Positions 24,403 to 32,059 of a stretch of 32,232 nucleotides of DNA are shown piece by piece. Within the stretch, counting starts at the first letter, position 1; every line of letters starts with the position of its first letter. The notes beneath the pieces are model-generated. The model searched no databases, was not told the origin of the DNA, and saw nothing but the letters and a program-made list of their open reading frames with translations. This DNA comes from Pseudomonadota bacterium (lineage in GTDB: Bacteria > Myxococcota_A > UBA9042 > GCA-2863065). Location: assembly GCA_005776725.1 (NCBI GenBank), contig SXOO01000271.1, positions 1 to 32,232 of the forward strand, read 5' to 3'. A program made the translations under genes and the position numbers.

Positions 24403-25349
24403 CAGAGCGACTCCAGCTTCTGCTTGGCGAGGTTTGCGACAGGGCTGTCGGGATACGACTGAATGACGGACTCGAACGCGTTGCGCGCAGCGGTGGGGTT
24501 GCCGAGGTTCATCTGGCAGAGCCCGATCTTGAGCATCGCGTCAGCGGTCTTGTTCTCCATGGGGTAGACCTCGACGACCTGCAGGAAGTAGTCGAGCGCC
24601 TTGTTCCAGAGCGAGCGCGTGTAGTACGCCTCGCCCGCCCAGTAGAGCGAGTTGTCTGCGTATTCGTGCGCCGGCCACCGCTCCACGAACTCCAGGAACT
24701 TGTCCACGGCCACGTTGTAGCGGCCGGCCTTGAGGTCGGCCATGGCCTGGTCGTAGGCCGTCTTTGCGTCTTTGTCGCTTCGAGACGCTTTCTTCTGCAC
24801 CGGCTCTGCCGACTTCGGCGGCGGCGCGCCTTCGGGCTCGGCTGCGGGCCCCGCCGGGTCCTTGGCGCAGCCCGGAATTCGGCGCCCGTCGGCGGTGATT
24901 CGGTCGAGCTCGTCGCAGGGGGGCTCGCGCCCCGGATCTGGCCGCTCCACGCGCTTCGCGGGGCGGTCGTTCATGGGGTCGTAACGATCGGTGACCATGT
25001 CGGGTTTGACCCGGAGCTCCGGCAGCTGTTCGGGCGACTGAATCCTGCGCGCTCGGTTGCGCTCGGCGGTCTCCAGCCGGTCCTTCAGCAGAAAGAGCTC
25101 GGTCTCGAGGTTCTCCAGCATGGCGTTGAGCTGTGCGAGCTGCTTCTTGATCTCGCCGTTCTCACGCTCAGTGACGTCGAAGCGCTTCTCGAGGAGCTCG
25201 AAGCGCGCGGTGCCGCAGCCCAAAGCGCAGCACAGCGCCGACCCCACGGCCATGCGGCCGAGGAGCCCGGGTCGAGTCGTGCTCGCCAGCGCCCTTCGCT
25301 CTCCGGAACCCGAGACCTCAACGCGGTCGCGGGCGTGCCACACAGTCAT
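24402..25349 (-). CDS. cpoB: CpoB/YbgF-like lipoprotein with coiled coil and TPR
   Basis: Translated from ATG 25349 (315 residues). It has an AGGCAGG stretch upstream and lies about 45 bases downstream of a good promoter, which argues against the in-frame ATG at 25385. ATG 25253 is a further option that puts the lipobox ALGC very near the N-terminus. After the lipobox comes a coiled coil (RFELLEKRFDVTERENGEIKK onward, about 50-100), a Pro/charged linker, and three or four TPR units at the C-terminus (from AYDQAMADLKAGRYNVAVDKF). That is the layout of CpoB (YbgF), which links the Tol-Pal system to peptidoglycan synthesis during division. The tol and pal genes are not in the window, so this could be a paralogue. 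Confidence 0.8.
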   Translation of the reverse strand: MTVWHARDRVEVSGSGERRALASTTRPGLLGRMAVGSALCCALGCGTARFELLEKRFDVTERENGEIKKQLAQLNAMLENLETELFLLKDRLETAERNRARRIQSPEQLPELRVKPDMVTDRYDPMNDRPAKRVERPDPGREPPCDELDRITADGRRIPGCAKDPAGPAAEPEGAPPPKSAEPVQKKASRSDKDAKTAYDQAMADLKAGRYNVAVDKFLEFVERWPAHEYADNSLYWAGEAYYTRSLWNKALDYFLQVVEVYPMENKTADAMLKIGLCQMNLGNPTAARNAFESVIQSYPDSPVANLAKQKLESL

Positions 25350-25400
25350 CGTCGCCTGCCTCTCGTAAGCCGGTTTCTCCGGCACACGAAACCCGGCGCG

Positions 25401-25429
25401 AGGCTAGTCCGGCGTTGGACTCGCGTCAA
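25401..25429 (-). promoter_or_regulatory. Candidate promoter for the cpoB-LysM-flavoprotein operon
   Basis: On the minus strand TTGACG (25429-25424) is followed after 17 bases by TAGCCT (25406-25401). The start of transcription would be near 25394. These hexamers match those upstream of the giant Cys-rich gene exactly, and the pyrG candidate is similar. The spacing supports a housekeeping-type promoter. Confidence 0.5.
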
Positions 25430-25455
25430 AATTCGTCGGCGCGCGCCGAGTTTCA

Positions 25456-25597
25456 CCGGAGCGCGGGAGCGCGGAGGTGAACCGGGCCGGGGAGCTCTGC
25501 TGCCCCGGCCCCCGCATGAATTCAGCCCGGAGCGCGGGAGCGCGGAGGTGAACCGGGCCGTTGAGCTCTGCTGTCCAGGCCCCAGCATGAATTCAGC
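25456..25597. repeat. Tandem direct repeat, two copies of 71 bp
   Basis: Copies at 25456-25526 and 25527-25597 differ at about five positions. Each begins CCGGAGCGCGGGAGCGCGG, contains GGTGAACCGGGCCG and GAGCTCTGCTG, and ends GCATGAATTCAGC. They fill most of the gap between the transporter stop (25618) and the CpoB-like promoter (25429). No open frame or RNA gene is evident. It might be an operator, a repeated RNA element in the transporter 3' end, or a dispersed genomic repeat. Confidence 0.85.
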
Positions 25598-25617
25598 AAG
25601 GGCAGCGCGCGGTGTAC

Positions 25618-27429
25618 TCAGCCGACCGCATCCAGGAGCTTGTAGATGCCGTAGGCCAGCGCGGACAACGCAGCGCCGGCGATTATGCCGCCGCCGACGA
25701 GCGAGTTCGTGCTCATGTCGGCAGGCAGCTCCTCACCGTCCGCCGCCGCGGGGGCCTTGCCTCGGGCCCCCTCCTCGAGCGTCTGCGAGTAGGAGGCGAT
25801 GATGCCGCCCAGTCCGAACCAGAGGCTGGTGCCGAAGTCCACGAAGCCGCCGAAGGACGAGGCGTAGGGCGTGGGCAGCACGACCGCGTCCACCATGAAG
25901 CCCGTGACGAAGCCCGCCTTCGATCCCTCGGTGAAACGACGATAGGCGCCCCACGCGTGGAGCAGCTTCCGGCACAGCTCCATGACCAGGCCGATGGCCA
26001 CGCCGATCTGAAGCGCGGTCATGACGAACGGCTTCTTGTCGGTGAGGCCGGTGATGGCCCCGACGAACTTGTAGGTCATGGCGGACTGCCACTTTGCGGC
26101 CTCCGGGTGGTCCGTCACCACGTGCTGATTGAGCTCCAGCACCGGGAACGCTTGCATGAACAGCTTGGCGAAGGCCACGCACAAGATGGCCCCCATCACG
26201 ATGCCGGCCACCTGGAATCGGAACTGAATCGTGCGGTTGGTGCCGAGGCGCCAGCCCGTGGAGCGGTCTTGCTGCATGTCTCCGCCCACGCTGCAGGCGA
26301 TGAGCACGATGGAGGCGCAGAGAAAGGCCACCGCCGGGTCCACGAGCCCGAGGCCGGCGAGCAGCATGACGGTGAGCACGAAAGCCGATGAGATCGGGTT
26401 CGAGTCCGAGATGCCGAGCGAGATGCCGTTGACCATCACGAAGACGAAGACCAGCCCAATCGCCAGGAGCACGTAGCCGAGCGGGAGGTGGAGCACTTCG
26501 CTGGCCACCAGCGCGAGCGCCACGCCGGTGAGCCCCACCCAGGCGTAGAGGCGGCCGCTGCTGACCTTCTTCCAGTCCGCTTCCGGCTCGGTGGCCGCGG
26601 GGCGTCCGGAGCGCAGCTGCTGGGCGAACTTCCAGCCGATGATCGACATGTCCACGATGGCGGCGCCCAGGATGGTGCCGAGAGCGATGATGAAGAAGAT
26701 CTTGCGGAAGGGCTCACCCTCCCGGAGCCAGCCGATCTCTACGAGGTAGGGCACCATGCTCTCGCCGATGAGGCCCACCACGATCGCCGGGATGGTGATG
26801 CGCGCACCGACGATCATGCCGGCGCCTATCGTGGTCATGTTGCCGGCCAACGCTACGGCCCCGAAGGGCGCTGCGAAGAGGTTGGCCGCCATGTCGCCCG
26901 CGAACCCTACGCTCGCGCCGGCGCCGAGCTGACCGACCGACCGCTTCAAGAGCTTGGGATCCGTCAGCGCCCGCAGGATGTTGGCCACCGCCAACCCGGA
27001 CGGGAAGGTGAGCTGCATCCGGTCGACCAGGACCGGGGTGTAGAGCATGCCGACGCCCACCCCGAAGAAGCCGATCAACGTGAAGTAGAGCACCAGCTGC
27101 CACGTGGGCGGCGCGGGCATGCCGAGCCACACCATGGCCTGGACGATCACCGCCATACCGGAGAGGCCGGCGATGGAGGCCGACATGGTCTGGATGTAGT
27201 TGGCGCCGTGTTTGCCCTCGGCCCCGTAGAAGCGGGTAATCGTGCTGCCGAGGATCCCTGCCAGCACCTGGCCGCCCACGAAGAATCCGAGCGAGAAGTT
27301 CATGTAGGCCGCGGTCACGCCGCCGAGGGGCCCCAGGATCAGCGTGGCGATCGCGGCCAGCAGCACGTAGTAGCCGGTGGTGTTGACCTTGGGGAGCCAC
27401 GAAGGTGGACTGTGCGGCGCGTTGCTCAT
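25618..27429 (-). CDS. OPT-family oligopeptide/metal-chelate transporter
   Basis: The protein has 603 residues and about 14-16 hydrophobic segments. Motifs recall the OPT family: an N-terminal GPLGGVTAAYMNFSLGFFVG, then NGISLGISDSNPISSAF, and the signature ACSVGGDMQQDRSTGWRLGT, which resembles the GGDxxQDxKTG motif of bacterial OPT proteins. These are inner-membrane, probably proton-coupled importers of oligopeptides or metal chelates such as siderophore or nicotianamine complexes. The ATG at 27429 has a weak GGG upstream. A secreted-protein gene ends 78 bases upstream on the same strand, so the two may share a transcript. The substrate is uncertain. Confidence 0.9.
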   Translation of the reverse strand: MSNAPHSPPSWLPKVNTTGYYVLLAAIATLILGPLGGVTAAYMNFSLGFFVGGQVLAGILGSTITRFYGAEGKHGANYIQTMSASIAGLSGMAVIVQAMVWLGMPAPPTWQLVLYFTLIGFFGVGVGMLYTPVLVDRMQLTFPSGLAVANILRALTDPKLLKRSVGQLGAGASVGFAGDMAANLFAAPFGAVALAGNMTTIGAGMIVGARITIPAIVVGLIGESMVPYLVEIGWLREGEPFRKIFFIIALGTILGAAIVDMSIIGWKFAQQLRSGRPAATEPEADWKKVSSGRLYAWVGLTGVALALVASEVLHLPLGYVLLAIGLVFVFVMVNGISLGISDSNPISSAFVLTVMLLAGLGLVDPAVAFLCASIVLIACSVGGDMQQDRSTGWRLGTNRTIQFRFQVAGIVMGAILCVAFAKLFMQAFPVLELNQHVVTDHPEAAKWQSAMTYKFVGAITGLTDKKPFVMTALQIGVAIGLVMELCRKLLHAWGAYRRFTEGSKAGFVTGFMVDAVVLPTPYASSFGGFVDFGTSLWFGLGGIIASYSQTLEEGARGKAPAAADGEELPADMSTNSLVGGGIIAGAALSALAYGIYKLLDAVG

Positions 27430-27507
27430 CGGGCGACCCTAACACGCGCTGCTGGGCGCGCGCAGCCCCCTGTCCGAGGTCAAAAACTCGGGCGACCCGC
27501 CGCGGCG

Positions 27508-28275
27508 TTAGTCATCGAGGGGCGGCGACTCGGGCACATCGAAGGCCAAGACGCGGAGGCACGGACCCTCGTCGCAGCGACCGTGCTCCCGCGTCAGCGA
27601 GAGCAACCCCTCGATGTCGTGAACACCCGCGAACGGCGCCGTGACGGAGAGCTCCGTGCCCGGTGGTTGATCGAAGGCGATTCGCCCGTCGCGCTCGAGT
27701 CTCAGCTCCACGCGGTCTCGGTCTGCCTCGCGGCGTCGCCCGCGCCCCTCACCGTACGCGAGGGGGAACGCGAAGCAGTGCGCCGCCTCCTTGGGGCCGG
27801 AGTCCACGCAGAGGTGAGCGGTACGGACGAAAGAGTCTCCGTCGTCGACTTCGCTGATCACCAGGACCTCGGGCTCCGGGCCGAGCGTCCGGTCCTCCAT
27901 CACCAGGGTTCGCACCCGCCCCTTCGAGCCGTCCGAGCGGTCGATGAGTAGCCCGAGGTGGACCCAGCCGAGGCCGGTGACCCCGAGCGCGAGGTGCGTC
28001 AGGTTGGCGGCCGCTGCCGCCTCTCGGAGGCGCACCGTGGCCACCCCGAAGAACCTGCCCGGGTTCGGCGCGCTCCGGACCTTGTACCGGCAGGTCCAAG
28101 CGCTGGCCTCCAGCCCGTGAACAGCCGCGGGGTCGTCGCCCCAGTCCGAGGTGCCGATCGGCGCCTCTTGCCCCACCTGCCAGGCGGCCGACAGATCCAT
28201 ACACAGGGCGTGCAGCCCCGACGCGTCCGGCGCCTCGGGGCTTGCGGTGAGGAGGGCGAGCGTGAGCAGCGTCAT
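27508..28275 (-). CDS. Secreted protein of unknown function
   Basis: This 255-residue protein starts at ATG 28275 with a short signal-like stretch MTLLTLALLTASPEAPDA. I do not recognise a family. Four cysteines form plausible pairs (ALCMDL, WTCRYK, LCVDSG, HCFAF), with two more near the C-terminus (RCDEGPCLRV). There are beta-rich stretches such as GRFFGVATVRL, LVISEVDDGD and RVELRLERDGRIAFD. It ends in SPPLDD. No ribosome site is obvious. It lies upstream of the OPT gene on the same strand and diverges from the ExbB-like operon. The 181-base gap 28276-28456 holds no support for a further gene. A periplasmic or outer-membrane role is inference. Confidence 0.72.
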   Translation of the reverse strand: MTLLTLALLTASPEAPDASGLHALCMDLSAAWQVGQEAPIGTSDWGDDPAAVHGLEASAWTCRYKVRSAPNPGRFFGVATVRLREAAAAANLTHLALGVTGLGWVHLGLLIDRSDGSKGRVRTLVMEDRTLGPEPEVLVISEVDDGDSFVRTAHLCVDSGPKEAAHCFAFPLAYGEGRGRRREADRDRVELRLERDGRIAFDQPPGTELSVTAPFAGVHDIEGLLSLTREHGRCDEGPCLRVLAFDVPESPPLDD

Positions 28276-28456
28276 CGGAGGCGCATGTTCGCACGCAGGC
28301 CGCCGCGCGTCCCGGACTTTGGACGCCGGCGCCGCGCCCGCGCCCCTCCGCGATGTTCTTGAGATCATTGGCGCTCCTGCTCTGGTGGAGTGCTTTCCGG
28401 TCAATGATTTCAACAACATGGACGGGCGCGGCGCGGTCCAGTATAAGGCGGCGGCC

Positions 28457-29017
28457 ATGATCGTGGACGCACTCTTCGGCTTCGGCAGCCTCATCGTGCT
28501 CACCGCCGTCATCGCCATGAGCTTCACCGCCTGGCGATGGTACGAGGCCGGCAAGACCAGCCTTGCTTCGCTCTCGGGCGCAGCGCGCGCGCTGCGTCTG
28601 GTCGCTGGCGACCTCCCCGACAACCACCCGATCCGCCGTCGCCTCGAGGCAGCTCCCATCGTCGAGGTGGCGCTGGAGGAGCTGGCCAACCTGATGGCGG
28701 GCACCGAGCAGGGCAACGCCGCCAGGGGGCTTGTGCTCCTTCAGGATCGCGCGATCTGGGTGGAGCGCTTCGCGCAGGTGGCCGTGCACCTCGGGTTGCT
28801 GGGCACCGTAGCGGCGCTGGTCGCATCGAACCCCAACGATCTCGAGGCGTTCCGCTCGCAGCTCCCCTTGGCGCTCGGCACCACGCTCTGGGGTATCACC
28901 GGAGCGCTCGGGTTGTCCTGGCTCGGGGGCTCGGTCGAGAGCCTCCTCGCGCGCGCCACCCGCGAGGTCCGTGATGGCCTGCTCGCCTCCCTCGCCGCCA
29001 AGGAGCCGTCCTCGTGA
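28457..29017 (+). CDS. ExbB/TolQ/MotA-like membrane protein
   Basis: The protein has 186 residues and the ExbB/TolQ layout. There is one membrane segment at the N-terminus (6-26), a cytoplasmic stretch (28-104), then two segments (105-124 and 137-158). The core HLGLLGTVAALVAS to LPLALGTTLWGITGALGLSWL matches the GLLGTVxG to AL-T-GL pattern of proton-channel subunits. The cytoplasmic part is short compared with MotA. The ATG at 28457 has AAGG upstream; an in-frame ATG at 28418 is an alternative. The stop overlaps the next start (GTGA), as for exbB-exbD pairs. With the next gene it would use the proton gradient to do mechanical work in the periplasm. The load is unknown. Confidence 0.82.
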   Translation: MIVDALFGFGSLIVLTAVIAMSFTAWRWYEAGKTSLASLSGAARALRLVAGDLPDNHPIRRRLEAAPIVEVALEELANLMAGTEQGNAARGLVLLQDRAIWVERFAQVAVHLGLLGTVAALVASNPNDLEAFRSQLPLALGTTLWGITGALGLSWLGGSVESLLARATREVRDGLLASLAAKEPSS

Positions 29018-29778
29018 AGCGGCGCGGCGCGGGCGTGGATCTGCTGCCGCTGCTCGACGTCATGATGACCGTGACGTTCACTTTCGCCACGATCCGCGAG
29101 GTGGAGCTGGGCGGCGCCGTCACCGTGGCGGCCACCGCTCGGACCGAGAGGCTCCGAGCCGAGGAGCGTGCCGTCTCGGCTGAAGACCAGCGCCGGGACG
29201 CCGTGACTCGGGCCGCCGCCGCCGAGGCTCTAGCCGACCGGGCCACCGCTCAGAGGGCCGCGTCCGAGACCGTCCGAGCGGCCGCCGTAGCGGCCCAGAA
29301 GCACCTCGAGCGCAAGCTGGCCGACGCGAACCACGAGGCCAAGCTGCTGCGCGAGCGCGCGCACGCGGCGCCTGACGGAGAGCGGATCGACAGCGTGCTC
29401 GCCCATCTCCTGAAGCGTTCCAGCGTGGTCGAGGTGGAGTTGGTGGGCGTCGTCGAGGGAGCGGGCGGTGTGCCGGAGAACCGCTGCTGCTTCCGGGCCG
29501 ACCCACGAGGCGCGCAGTGGGCCTCGTGCGGCGTGCTCCCGGCGCAGGCGGCGGACCTGGACGAGTGGGCGCGGGACGCGGGCGAGCTCTTCCGAGCGCT
29601 GGAAGAGACCAAAGGCGGCAACGCGATCGCCGTGGTGCGTCAGGCGAGCAGCGCCACGTACCGCAGCGGCGAGAAGCTCGAGCGCTTCATCCGCGAGCGG
29701 GTCCCCGATCGCACGGTCTACCGAGAGGAGCGCGGGCTGGACTTGCCGGCGCGTTCGTGCGGAGCTACGGCCCCATGA
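29014..29778 (+). CDS. ExbD/TolR-like protein with coiled coil and an unfamiliar C-terminal domain
   Basis: The protein has 254 residues. The only membrane segment (9-27, DLLPLLDVMMTVTFTFATI) aligns with ExbD NVTPLIDVML. D15 lies at the place of the proton-binding Asp25 of ExbD. This is followed by a long Ala/Glu/Arg-rich helix (about 40-118), which is not usual in ExbD. The C-terminal domain (120-254) has two adjacent cysteines (RCCFRAD) and further Cys, with strands such as VVEVELVGVV and NAIAVVRQ. I cannot assign it to OmpA-like or TolR-like folds from the sequence. The GTG overlaps the previous stop. It would form the stator or rotor partner of the ExbB-like channel and carry the force into the periplasm. 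Confidence 0.8.
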   Translation: MKRRGAGVDLLPLLDVMMTVTFTFATIREVELGGAVTVAATARTERLRAEERAVSAEDQRRDAVTRAAAAEALADRATAQRAASETVRAAAVAAQKHLERKLADANHEAKLLRERAHAAPDGERIDSVLAHLLKRSSVVEVELVGVVEGAGGVPENRCCFRADPRGAQWASCGVLPAQAADLDEWARDAGELFRALEETKGGNAIAVVRQASSATYRSGEKLERFIRERVPDRTVYREERGLDLPARSCGATAP

Positions 29779-30197
29779 CGCCCCCAGGCGACCCCCCGCA
29801 GCGGAAGCCGTCGAAGACTGGCGCAGTCGTCGCCGTGGTCCTCATCCTCCTCATGGTGGTGTTCGGCTACTTTGCTCGCGACTTCGGACTCGGCGGTGGT
29901 GGCTCCGGCGCGGCGGAGACCGCACCACAACCCCAGCAGGCTGCCGAGCCCCGGACAGACGCGCCGCCGGTGCGCGTGATGGTCCGCGGCGAGCGCTGCG
30001 CGGTGGACGGCGGCGAGCCGCAGCTCTGCAGCGCCGCCTGCGAGGCTGTGGCGCAGCGCAGCACCGCCGCCACGCCCGTGGACGTCGACGCGGCCGAGGG
30101 CACACACGCCTCGGTCGAGACGCTGCGTCGTTGCCTTGGGTTGAAGGGTTACAAGTCGGTCCGCGTCGACGCGGGCGAGAGTCGAGGCCCCCCGTGA
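29775..30197 (+). CDS. Small single-pass membrane protein
   Basis: The 140-residue protein has one membrane helix (about 17-33, AVVAVVLILLMVVFGYF), a Gly/Ala/Pro/Gln-rich linker, and a small extracytoplasmic domain (about 66-135). That domain has four cysteines (GERCAVDGG, LCSAACEA, LRRCLG) that could form two disulphides. The ATG overlaps the previous stop (ATGA) and its own stop overlaps the next GTG. No known family is recognised. Its position in a coupled unit with ExbB- and ExbD-like proteins suggests an anchored third component. The C-terminal part (VRVMVRGERCAVDGGEPQ) is reminiscent of a biopolymer-transport periplasmic fold (ExbD C-terminal-like) but this is weak. Confidence 0.75.
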   Translation: MTPPGDPPQRKPSKTGAVVAVVLILLMVVFGYFARDFGLGGGGSGAAETAPQPQQAAEPRTDAPPVRVMVRGERCAVDGGEPQLCSAACEAVAQRSTAATPVDVDAAEGTHASVETLRRCLGLKGYKSVRVDAGESRGPP

Positions 30198-30784
30198 GTG
30201 AAGCTAAACCCAACGATTTCGGCCGGTTCGTGACGCGGCTCGGCAGGGCGGTCGCCCGCCCCGAGGCGTTCTGGCAGGAGATCAAGAGCGACGCCCCCAC
30301 CCTCGGCGAGGTGGTCTTCCCCCACATCGTGGTGCTCGTGGCGGTGCGCAGCGTTGCCCTCTTCGTGGGAGCGATGCTGGGCGGACAGGGCTTCGGCACA
30401 GCGCTGGGCCAGCTGTTCACCAGCTTCGTCACTTGCTTCGCCTTCGTCTGGACCTTCGCGTTCGCGGCCGTGACGATCGCCAGCGCCCGCGGCGGCCGAC
30501 CCGCGCTGAACGAGGGGGTAATCTTCGCCGCTTATGCCGCGATCCCCATGTTGCTGGTGAGCGTGGTTGGCCTCATCCCGCTGCCCACCATGGTCCGCAT
30601 CGCGGACATGTTGGCCATGCCGGTCTCGTTCTACGTCCTGTCGTTGGGCGTGAAGGACGTCCTTGGAGTGACCGAGGCCAAACTGCCCTCGGCGGTGGCG
30701 TTGCTCTGCGGCGCGTTCCTGGTGCTCTGGGGCCTCATGCCCAGCCTGCTCAGCGACATCATCTCCCGGCTCGGGGCCCGATGA
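30194..30784 (+). CDS. Yip1-domain-like membrane protein
   Basis: The 196-residue protein begins with RPEAFWQEIK (22-31), followed by about five hydrophobic segments (44-63, 72-96, 108-127, 131-150 and 163-185). This order, a cytoplasmic P-x-x-FW motif then five membrane spans, is that of bacterial Yip1-domain proteins. Their function is poorly known; in eukaryotes Yip1 proteins organise Rab-dependent trafficking. The GTG overlaps the previous stop, and the next ATG overlaps this stop. In this operon it may help assemble or place the envelope complex. That is inference. Confidence 0.78.
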   Translation: MSEAKPNDFGRFVTRLGRAVARPEAFWQEIKSDAPTLGEVVFPHIVVLVAVRSVALFVGAMLGGQGFGTALGQLFTSFVTCFAFVWTFAFAAVTIASARGGRPALNEGVIFAAYAAIPMLLVSVVGLIPLPTMVRIADMLAMPVSFYVLSLGVKDVLGVTEAKLPSAVALLCGAFLVLWGLMPSLLSDIISRLGAR

Positions 30785-31578
30785 TCTCGCGCGCTGACGA
30801 CCTCGCTGACTTCAGCGTCGCCCAGCGTTCGTGGTATGGCGAGGCCTATCCGGTCTACACGCTCGGGAGCGGACCGGGCGTCGTGGTGGTCCACGAGGTC
30901 CCGGGGATCACGCCAGAGGTGGCGCGCTTCGCCCGCCGCGTGGCGGCCGAGGGCTTCCGCGTGTACCTGCCCTCCCTCTTCGGTGAGCCGGGGCGCCCGT
31001 TCTCGCTTCCGTACGTAGCGGAGCAGATCAGCCGGGCCTGTGTTCGCCGTGAGTTCGCCGTTCTGGCGGCGAAGGGGTCGAGCCCCATCACACACTGGCT
31101 TCGTGCGCTCTGCCGCGACGCCCACGCAGAGTGCGGCGGCCCCGGCGTCGGTGCCCTCGGCATGTGCCTCACCGGCAACTTCGCCCTGGCGCTCATGGTC
31201 GACGAGTCCGTAATGGCGCCCGTCCTGTCCCAGCCCTCGCTCCCCTTCCCGATCGACCGCGAGCGCCGCGCCGGCCTCCACCTCTCCGAGGGCGACCTAG
31301 CGTGCGTCAGGCGGCGAGTAAAACAGGACGGGGTACCCGTGTTGGGGCTGCGCTTCACCGCCGACCGCAGTTGCCCGAGCGAGCGCTTCGACACGCTCCG
31401 CACCGAGCTCGGCGCTGGCTTCGAGGCCATCGAGATCGACTCCGGGCTCTTCAACCCCCACGGCATCGTCCCCTGGGCCCACTCCGTCCTAACCAACGAT
31501 CTCATCGACGAACAAGGACACCCCACCCACACCGCCCTCCTACGCGTCCTCGCATTCTTCCGCGAGCGTCTCCGCTAA
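30781..31578 (+). CDS. Dienelactone hydrolase-family protein
   Basis: The 265-residue alpha/beta hydrolase resembles dienelactone hydrolase (carboxymethylenebutenolidase). The catalytic set can be placed as E39 (VVHEVPG), nucleophile C129 (GALGMCLTGNFAL, the GxCxG type), D195 (FTADRSC) and H234 (PWAHSVLT). DLH proteins hydrolyse cyclic lactones such as those from catechol breakdown, but the family is broad. The ATG overlaps the Yip1-like stop (ATGA). A perfect hairpin begins immediately after its TAA, so it closes the five-gene unit. A soluble enzyme with an ExbB/ExbD-like operon is unusual; it could be a passenger or an envelope-modifying hydrolase. Confidence 0.85.
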   Translation: MISRADDLADFSVAQRSWYGEAYPVYTLGSGPGVVVVHEVPGITPEVARFARRVAAEGFRVYLPSLFGEPGRPFSLPYVAEQISRACVRREFAVLAAKGSSPITHWLRALCRDAHAECGGPGVGALGMCLTGNFALALMVDESVMAPVLSQPSLPFPIDRERRAGLHLSEGDLACVRRRVKQDGVPVLGLRFTADRSCPSERFDTLRTELGAGFEAIEIDSGLFNPHGIVPWAHSVLTNDLIDEQGHPTHTALLRVLAFFRERLR

Positions 31579-31606
31579 CGAGGTCGGCGCCCCCGCGCCG
31601 ACCTCG
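31579..31606. terminator. Perfect 12-bp hairpin after the five-gene operon
   Basis: CGAGGTCGGCGC (31579-31590), loop CCCC, and GCGCCGACCTCG (31595-31606) form a perfect stem. It begins directly after the TAA of the hydrolase gene (31576-31578). There is no T-tract. The core GGTCGGCG resembles the repeat unit that starts 16 bases later. Confidence 0.65.
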
Positions 31607-31621
31607 CTAACGTCGGCCCTC

Positions 31622-31735
31622 GCGTCGGCGTCGGCGTTCGCGTCGGCGTCGGCGTCGGCGTTCGCGTCGGCGTCGGCGTTCGCGTCGGCGTCGGCGTTCG
31701 CGTCGGCGTCGGCGTTCGCGTTGGCGTCCGCGGCG
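31622..31735. repeat. GC-rich tandem repeat array, left arm
   Basis: About five head-to-tail copies of GCGTCGGCGTCGGCGTTC (18 bases), one copy expanded to 24 by an extra GTCGGC, followed by a decayed sixth unit. All lengths are multiples of six. Read on the minus strand they encode Asp-Ala-Asn-Ala runs. No credible gene contains them. Arrays like this change length by slippage. Confidence 0.9.
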
Positions 31736-32059
31736 GAGTGGCCACCCTTCGATCGCAAGGCAGGTGCGGTCGTGATCGGTCCGCCTCACGAGGCGCCAAG
31801 GCGCTTGCCCTTACGCCAGGCAGATCGCGCCACGGAGCGCGTGTCCCGAACCACCACTTTCGGACCGCAGGGGCGGGGCCGGGCGGCCTGCCACCTGCTC
31901 CCGCGAGCACGAGAGGCGGGAGCACCTCGCGATGCGGCATCCGCCTTGGCCGGCCTGTGAGCGCCGATCCTGCTTGAGGCGGCCGCCAAGGCGAGTCGAC
32001 GGTCGGCGCAACGTGGGTGTACTGGAAGCGAACGCCCACGCCAGCGCCGCCGAGCGGCC
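31736..32059. other. Gene-poor segment between the two repeat arms
   Basis: About 320 bases with no gene that I can support. Frames are open on both strands only because stops are rare at this GC content, and no frame has a ribosome site or family match. One minus-strand frame contains APWRDLPG (31815-31844), a string seen near the N-terminus of IS5-type transposases, but nothing around it supports a transposase. The segment could be the core of a non-autonomous repeat element. Confidence 0.6.

Noticed and set aside
28442..28447. TATAAG as a -10 box for the ExbB-like operon
   Set aside because: It lies only about ten bases before the chosen ATG and overlaps the ribosome site region, and the best -35 (TGGACG/ATGGAC) is poor.
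28457..30197. Zorya-type anti-phage system, which uses MotA/MotB-like ZorA and ZorB
   Set aside because: The ExbB-like protein lacks the long cytoplasmic tail of ZorA, the ExbD-like protein has no visible OmpA-like peptidoglycan domain, and no ZorC, ZorD or ZorE gene follows.
31622..31735. Possible CRISPR array
   Set aside because: The repeats are contiguous 18-24 base units without unique spacers and no cas genes are present.
31540..31758. Small minus-strand frame encoding Asp-Ala-Asn-Ala repeats
   Set aside because: It overlaps the end of the hydrolase gene, has no ribosome site and is made only of the simple repeat.
31815..31844. APWRDLPG on the minus strand, as in IS5-family transposases
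   Set aside because: Only this short string matches. There is no flanking helix-turn-helix, no DDE segment and no terminal inverted repeats of an IS, and the frame runs into the simple repeat.
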